A stretch of 33,857 bases of DNA from Desulfobacteraceae bacterium (GTDB taxonomy: Bacteria > Desulfobacterota > Desulfobacteria > Desulfobacterales > Desulfobacteraceae): positions 1 to 33,857 of the forward strand of contig PIVQ01000014.1 in NCBI GenBank assembly GCA_003354055.1. Direction: 5' to 3'. Positions 28,903 through 33,857 of the stretch are shown in pieces. Made by a program: the position numbers and the translations under genes. The notes below the pieces were generated by a model. The model was not told the DNA's origin. It saw only the letters and a list, made by a program, of their open reading frames with translations, and searched no databases. Within the stretch, counting starts at the first letter, position 1. Each line of letters begins with the position of its first letter.

Positions 28903-31740
28903 ATGATGATACCGTCTTTTCTAAAATATCCGGGTATTATTCTGTTGGGGATGTTGCTTTTTCTGGGGTGCTTATCAAAACATCCAGGTGAAGCGGAAAA
29001 CTCCGACCTTAGGATATATCCGGCCCCCTACCGGATGTTTGTCTCTTCACTTCAACTTGAGGACAGCGTTCCACTACAATATTTTAAAAAATCTGAAGTG
29101 CGGGAGTATAAGACAGGTCCTCTTCCTAAAGGGCTGGACGAGAATGCACTCCTTATTTTTTCTTCGAGATTTTCCATCCCATTGCACTGGACGGATAAAC
29201 CGCTGTTGCTTTTCATTCCCGCCACCCCATATCCCATGGAGATAAGGGTGAACGGATATCTGGTATTCGCAAGCGGTATCATGACATCCAGAACCCACCT
29301 GGACAAGTATTACGGAGAAAGGGAATTTATTTCTCCCAAAATTCTCCGCTATGATGATAAAAATGATGTGTCCATTAAAATTGTCCCAAGAGAACTAAGA
29401 ACTGAGTTGCCCCAGATTTTCTTTGGGGAATACAGGGATATTTCCGCAAGAACAGTATGGTACAGCATTGGCCAGTATAATCTGGTCTTTGGATTTTCCA
29501 TGATCAGTTTTTTTTTCTGCTTCATGTTTGCCATTCTCTGGGCAGGCACCGGTTTTCAAAATCTAAGCCAGATCTATTTCTCCCTGACCTGTTTTTTGCT
29601 TGGGACGGCTTATTTTCATATGTTCTTTGCAAATGCCAATTTTGGCGGGCTATTCCTGTGGCAGTTGTCCCGTTTCAGTTTTACCGCATCCATTATCACT
29701 GTATTTTTCTTTATCATGGATTTTATCGGGATAAAATCATGGACCCGAAATCCGCTTCCAAATTTGACCGGCCTGGCTGTAATCGCCATTTTGGGTATTC
29801 TGTTTTTTAACCAGGAAAATAAACATGAGGTCCAAAGCCTTTTTTCCATCACATCCCGATTAGTCATCGGACCGGGGTTATTTATCATTCCAGTGCTCAT
29901 GGTGTGGGACTACATACGTCATAAACGGATTGAATCGATTCTTATCCTGGTATCCTTTACCATCACAGCCGCTGCAGCGCTAAGGGATTTACACTATACC
30001 CGGCACTTTTTGCAGGCAGACATCTGGAGTCTTCCCATAGGCTACATGGCAATGGAGATTGGTATTGTTCTGGTGCTGACACTGGAGCAGAAAAGACTGT
30101 TCACGACCATTGCACGGCAAAAACGAAATGCGGAACAGATGAATCAGGAACTTGTCCTGGCCAAAGAAAAAGCCGAAACCGCAAATGAGGCAAAAAGCCG
30201 TTTTCTTGCCACCATGAGCCATGAAATCAGGACCCCGATGAACGGACTTATCGGAATGAACAGACTCCTGATGGACACAGAGATGACAACGGAGCAGGCA
30301 GGGTATGCCATGGCTACAAAAGAAAGCGCGGAATCCCTGCTGACACTGATCAATGATATTCTTGATTTTTCAAAAATTGAAGCGGGAAGGATGGATATTG
30401 AAGAGATTGATTTCAACCTTCACACCCTTTTAAACAACTTTACCTATACCATGGGATTTCGGGCCAGGGAAAGAGGCTTAACCCTGATATTTGAACCAGA
30501 CCCCCGGATTCCAGCCTTTGTAAAAGGAGATCCGAGCCGGTTGCGGCAGGTGCTGACCAACCTGGTGGAAAATGCCATTAAGTTCACCCAGCAAGGCCAA
30601 ATTCGAATTTGCACTAACTTGGAAGCCGAAGAAAACGATTGTCTGATCATCAAATTTGCCATCAGGGACTCAGGTATCGGCATTCCAAAGACCAAGCTGG
30701 ATCTTCTGTTCAATGATTTTACCCAGTTGGATTCTTCGGACTCACGCAAATACGGCGGCACCGGTCTTGGACTTGCCATATGCAAAGAATTGACAGAACT
30801 TATGGGCGGTTCGATCCAAGTGACCAGCACACCTGAAAAAGGGACTGTTTTTTCTTTTACGGTTCGGGTTAAAGCCGCCTCGAAAAAAACCACGATCCAG
30901 GTATCAGAAGGCATTACCGGATTAAAGGTGTTAATCATTGACCCGACCCCTCATTCGGGAAAAACCATGTGCCAAACCATAGAGACATGGTCCCTGCCCG
31001 TTGAGTTAACTTTGGACGCCCAGCAGGGGATAGAGACTCTCAAGGAAGCCAGTGCCTGCAACACCCCCTTTCATGTGGTCATTTTTGACGAAGATCTACC
31101 GGACATGAGTGGTATTGGGCTGGTAAAAGCCATTCACCAAAGCCAAGATATAGAACCGGTTTTCCTGGTAGCGGTGACCACATCGGGCCTCCGTGGTGAT
31201 GCCGATGCATACAAAGCCCAGGGGGTGGCCGCCTATTTTACCCGGCCTGTTATCCATTCCGATCTTTACAATTGCCTGCTCATGCTCAGCACAAACTCCC
31301 TGGAAAAAGATACCCGGCAGGAACTGATCACCCGCCACCGCATCCAGTCAATTAAAAATGAAGGGTATTGCCTTTTACTGGTTGAAGACCATCCCATAAA
31401 TCAGCAGGTTGCCCGGGGGATGCTCAAAAAACTGGGATATAAAACAGATCTTGCTCCGGACGGTGAAAAGGCCATCAAAGCCCTTGAAACAAAGACGTAC
31501 GACCTGGTGTTCATGGACTGTCAGATGCCGGTTATGGACGGATATAAGGCCACAGAGGCCATCCGGAATACGAACTCTTCCGTGTTGAACCCCAAAATCC
31601 CCATCATTGCCATGACAGCCAATGCCATGGCAGGTGACCGCGACAAATGCCTGGATGCAGGTATGAATGACTATATCCCCAAACCCATACGGCCGGAAAT
31701 GCTCTCTGCCGTCCTGGAAAAATGGATCATACGGGATTGA
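28903..31740 (+). CDS. hybrid sensor histidine kinase with 7TM-type sensor and two receiver domains
   Basis: 945 residues. ATG 28903 has AAGG about 9 bases upstream. The signal sequence ends in a lipobox-like L-F-L-G-C (Cys 23). An extracytoplasmic domain (about 25-180, with [16 protein letters not shown]) resembles the beta-sandwich of 7TMR-DISM sensors, and about seven membrane segments follow (190-390). A coiled coil leads to HisKA with His440 in S-H-E-I-R-T-P, and to the ATPase domain ([23 protein letters not shown]). Receiver 1 (about 675-795) keeps Asp729 but has I-I-D-P instead of an acidic pair and T-R-P instead of T-K-P, so it may be inactive. Receiver 2 (about 825-945) is canonical with Asp872. 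No HPt domain is present. Confidence 0.92.
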   Translation: MMIPSFLKYPGIILLGMLLFLGCLSKHPGEAENSDLRIYPAPYRMFVSSLQLEDSVPLQYFKKSEVREYKTGPLPKGLDENALLIFSSRFSIPLHWTDKPLLLFIPATPYPMEIRVNGYLVFASGIMTSRTHLDKYYGEREFISPKILRYDDKNDVSIKIVPRELRTELPQIFFGEYRDISARTVWYSIGQYNLVFGFSMISFFFCFMFAILWAGTGFQNLSQIYFSLTCFLLGTAYFHMFFANANFGGLFLWQLSRFSFTASIITVFFFIMDFIGIKSWTRNPLPNLTGLAVIAILGILFFNQENKHEVQSLFSITSRLVIGPGLFIIPVLMVWDYIRHKRIESILILVSFTITAAAALRDLHYTRHFLQADIWSLPIGYMAMEIGIVLVLTLEQKRLFTTIARQKRNAEQMNQELVLAKEKAETANEAKSRFLATMSHEIRTPMNGLIGMNRLLMDTEMTTEQAGYAMATKESAESLLTLINDILDFSKIEAGRMDIEEIDFNLHTLLNNFTYTMGFRARERGLTLIFEPDPRIPAFVKGDPSRLRQVLTNLVENAIKFTQQGQIRICTNLEAEENDCLIIKFAIRDSGIGIPKTKLDLLFNDFTQLDSSDSRKYGGTGLGLAICKELTELMGGSIQVTSTPEKGTVFSFTVRVKAASKKTTIQVSEGITGLKVLIIDPTPHSGKTMCQTIETWSLPVELTLDAQQGIETLKEASACNTPFHVVIFDEDLPDMSGIGLVKAIHQSQDIEPVFLVAVTTSGLRGDADAYKAQGVAAYFTRPVIHSDLYNCLLMLSTNSLEKDTRQELITRHRIQSIKNEGYCLLLVEDHPINQQVARGMLKKLGYKTDLAPDGEKAIKALETKTYDLVFMDCQMPVMDGYKATEAIRNTNSSVLNPKIPIIAMTANAMAGDRDKCLDAGMNDYIPKPIRPEMLSAVLEKWIIRD

Positions 31741-31848
31741 TTATCGACTGAATTTTATGATAAAAGATGAATCTGATTTATTTAACACAAGACAAAGAGA
31801 CATGCTTCGAGGATGTACACGTCCTTCCTTCAATCAAAGAAATTATTT

Positions 31849-33411
31849 ATGACATCTCACTCTGATTTACAAAAGACCATTGCCCAGGTCACGACACCTG
31901 CACTTGTAACCGAAACCGGTGACGGATTTAAGATTTCAAACAACACGGAAGTCTCACTGCCTTTAGCGGCCAACCAGGCATTTCTACCGGCCCTTATCCC
32001 CAAGGCCCTGGGGGATGCAGGATTTAAAAAACGACATGGATTGACCTATCCCTATGTGGCCGGTGCCATGGCAAACGGCATCGCTTCAGCCGACCTTGTA
32101 AAAACCATGGCTCAAAACGGAATGGTCGGTTTTTTCGGGGCAGGCGGCTTGAGTCTTGAGCGGATAGAGGCAACCATTCTTGAACTGAAGGATAGCTTGG
32201 GAAACAAGCCATTCGGATTCAACCTGATCCACAATTTAGTGGAGCCTGCCCTTGAAATGGCAACGGTAAAACTTTACCTCAAACACGGTATAACTCTTAT
32301 TTCGGCTGCCGCCTTTATGCGGATGACTAAAGCCCTTGTCTATTATAGAGTTAAAGGCATCCACCGGGGAGAAGACGGCCATATTGTCACTCCGAATCAT
32401 GTGATTGCCAAGGTGTCCAGGATTGAAATTGCCAGACAGTTTTTTGCCCCCCCACCTGTAAAACTGATCAATCAACTCCTGGAATCTGGAATGATCACAG
32501 ATGAAGAGGCGGAACTATCCCAGGAAATCCCCATGGCCCAGGACCTGACGGCCGAGGCGGATTCAGGTGGTCATACGGACAATCGTCCTGCCCTTACCCT
32601 GCTGCCCACCATGATCTGCCTAAAGAACGAATACATGGAAAAATACAACTACCCCGTGCCTCTGTGCGTGGGAATGGGCGGCGGTATTGCAACCCCCGAA
32701 TCTGCAGCAGCGGCCTTCGGTATGGGAGCGGCCTTCATTCTCACCGGAACGGTGAACCAGTCCTGTGTGGAAGCCGGAATATGCGAAGCAGTCAGAAAGC
32801 TTCTGTGCCAGGCAGAGCAGGCTGATGTTGCCATGGCACCGGCAGCGGATATGTTTGAAATCGGTGCCAGGGTCCAGGTGCTCAAACGGGGCACCCTGTT
32901 TGCCGTAAGGGCAGAAAAACTCTATCAGCTATATAAGAACCATGACAGCTTTGAACAGATCAACGACAGATCCAAAAAAGAAATAGAAGATAAATTCCTT
33001 CTGACGTCTTTTGAGGCGGCCTGGCAGTCTACCCGTGATTTCTTCCTTAACAGGGGATATGAAAAAGAGGTGGAACGGGCGGAACAGGATCCCAAACACA
33101 AGATGGCGCTGGTGTTCCGGTCGTATCTTGGCCAATCTTCCAGATGGGCCATTCAGGGAACCCCTGAAAGACGTATGGATTACCAAATTTGGTGCGGCCC
33201 AGCCATTGGAGCATTTAACCAATGGGTGAAAGGTACTTTCCTTGAGTCCCATGAAAACAGGTTTGCTGCGGTAGTGGCCCTGAACCTGCTTTTAGGTGCC
33301 TGCGTTTGTACACGTGCATCATTTTTAAGGTCCCAGGGAATATATCTGCCCGGGAACGCAGGCTCTTTTGCCCCCATGGAAAAAGAAGAGATTCTGCATG
33401 TAATCCAGTAA
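31849..33411 (+). CDS. pfaD: PfaD-type enoyl reductase of a polyunsaturated fatty acid/polyketide synthase
   Basis: 520 residues from ATG 31849. The frame is open to ATG 31813, where the GAGG is too close to the start, so the start is uncertain. It is an FMN-dependent TIM-barrel enzyme of the 2-nitropropane dioxygenase-like family. Landmarks are GAGGLSLERIEATI, K-P-F-G-F-N-L-I-H-N, T-A-E-A-D-S-G-G-H-T-D-N-R, GMGGGIATPESAAAAFGMGA, and DVAMAPAADMFEIGARVQVL. PfaD and its trans-acting relatives reduce enoyl intermediates for partner synthases in PUFA and trans-AT polyketide pathways. The next gene is such a synthase, on the same strand 138 bases downstream. Confidence 0.93.
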   Translation: MTSHSDLQKTIAQVTTPALVTETGDGFKISNNTEVSLPLAANQAFLPALIPKALGDAGFKKRHGLTYPYVAGAMANGIASADLVKTMAQNGMVGFFGAGGLSLERIEATILELKDSLGNKPFGFNLIHNLVEPALEMATVKLYLKHGITLISAAAFMRMTKALVYYRVKGIHRGEDGHIVTPNHVIAKVSRIEIARQFFAPPPVKLINQLLESGMITDEEAELSQEIPMAQDLTAEADSGGHTDNRPALTLLPTMICLKNEYMEKYNYPVPLCVGMGGGIATPESAAAAFGMGAAFILTGTVNQSCVEAGICEAVRKLLCQAEQADVAMAPAADMFEIGARVQVLKRGTLFAVRAEKLYQLYKNHDSFEQINDRSKKEIEDKFLLTSFEAAWQSTRDFFLNRGYEKEVERAEQDPKHKMALVFRSYLGQSSRWAIQGTPERRMDYQIWCGPAIGAFNQWVKGTFLESHENRFAAVVALNLLLGACVCTRASFLRSQGIYLPGNAGSFAPMEKEEILHVIQ

Positions 33412-33426
33412 GGAACGTATCTATCA

Positions 33427-33448
33427 GAGCCCGAGCCTAAAAGGGCTC
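33427..33448. other. hairpin in the pfaD-pfaA gap
   Basis: GAGCCC (33427-33432) and GGGCTC (33443-33448) can pair around 10 bases. There is no T run, so it is not a convincing terminator; it could moderate read-through. Confidence 0.3.
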
Positions 33449-33549
33449 CGTGTAAAAGAAATGTCAGTTCCAATGTCAATGGATGATTTCACAGGGTTGA
33501 CCCGTTATAGTCTTAAGTAACGTTAACCCCAAATAACCTGTTTTCAGCC

Positions 33550-33857
33550 ATGACACGAAAAGCGAAAAATAAAACCCGTGAACCTATCGCCGTCATCGGG
33601 ATGGGGTGTGTTTTCCCCGAATCCCGCAACCTGAAGGAGTATTGGCATCTTCTGTTCAACGGAATCGATGCCATAAAACCCATTCCTGAGGATTCTCACT
33701 GGCAGCTGAAAGATTATTACGATGCCGACCCTGGAAGACCGGATCATACCTATTGTACCCGGGGCGGATTCATACCCAAAATAGCATTTAATCCCCTAAG
33801 CTACGGTATCCCGCCCAATAATATTCAGGCCACGGATACCTCCCAGCTTCTCGGACT
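33550..33857 (+). CDS. pfaA: PfaA-like polyketide/PUFA synthase, N-terminal ketosynthase (truncated by window)
   Basis: The first 102 codons from ATG 33550. A basic start is followed by EPIAVIGMGCVFPESRNLKE, the signature N-terminus of a modular ketosynthase. Then come the Y-W-x-L-L-F-N-G-I-D-A-I-K-P-I-P and ATDTSQLLGL regions. Together with PfaD upstream it points to a PUFA-synthase-like or secondary-lipid cluster. No strong ribosome site is visible. The active-site Cys and downstream domains lie outside the window. Confidence 0.85.
   Translation, partial: MTRKAKNKTREPIAVIGMGCVFPESRNLKEYWHLLFNGIDAIKPIPEDSHWQLKDYYDADPGRPDHTYCTRGGFIPKIAFNPLSYGIPPNNIQATDTSQLLG

Noticed and set aside
1..33857. 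CRISPR arrays, rRNA and tRNA genes
   Set aside because: No regularly spaced direct repeats and no RNA gene signatures were seen on either strand.

Overview
The window is about 34 kb of a Gram-negative chromosome or integrated element. Most of it (about 2.2-28.4 kb) is part of an I-type conjugation system: a type IVB secretion machine of the Dot/Icm - IncI Tra family. The right end (28.9-33.9 kb) is a different, visibly more GC-rich neighbourhood: a hybrid sensor kinase followed by pfaD and the start of a pfaA-like polyketide/polyunsaturated-fatty-acid synthase. That combination, with sigma54 and PAS regulation and many c-di-GMP-type genes, suggests a Desulfobacterota (Desulfobacteraceae-like) host. 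The host assignment is an inference from gene content only.

Layout. (1) 1-1747, minus strand: three tandem paralogous genes for small secreted fibre-like proteins (the last cut by the window edge). They have near-identical heads, different two-cysteine tails and variable short repeats. The leaders of two of them carry G/C homopolymers of 8-9 bases. (2) 2210-8422, plus strand: a small unknown gene, two secreted proteins sharing a C-terminal domain at the position of IncI TraW/IcmX, then an IcmV/TraX-like protein and DotA/TraY. (3) 8482-9333, minus: an HDOD regulator. (4) 9862-12539, plus: DotD-DotC-DotB-IcmT, in the same order as IncI traH-I-J-K. (5) 12541-15304: an internally duplicated, possibly HTH-repeat protein, a divergent gene of unknown function behind a good promoter with tandem 13-bp repeats, and a DsbA-like thioredoxin protein. 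(6) 15631-18568, minus: an unknown protein and a PAS-AAA-Fis sigma54 activator, separated by two long inverted repeats. (7) 18.6-19.6 kb: a dead IS3-type element. (8) 27365 down to 19772, minus: lytic transglycosylase, DotM (TrbA), DotL (TrbC coupling protein), a MauE/DoxX-like redox membrane protein, a degenerate GGDEF-EAL protein, a 43-residue peptide, an ArdC-like protein that has lost its zinc motif, and an unknown protein. (9) 27449-28415, plus: two small genes, the second secreted, ending in a clear terminator.

How it fits together. DotC/DotD (outer-membrane complex), DotA, IcmV, DotB (ATPase), IcmT, DotL/DotM (coupling complex) and the transglycosylase are parts of one DNA-transfer machine. 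DotG/H/F/I/E/O, the relaxase and oriT are not in the window and probably lie to the left of position 1. The DsbA-like and MauE-like proteins could form an oxidative-folding pair for the cysteine-rich secreted components. A recurring 20-bp AT-rich palindrome of the type GCTATA-N8-TATAGC lies in front of several of these transcription units and is a candidate common operator.

The most interesting signals are the possibly phase-variable fibre gene family, the shared operator, the twin TraW/IcmX-position proteins, the ArdC relative without HExxH, and the regulatory and redox genes set inside the transfer operons.
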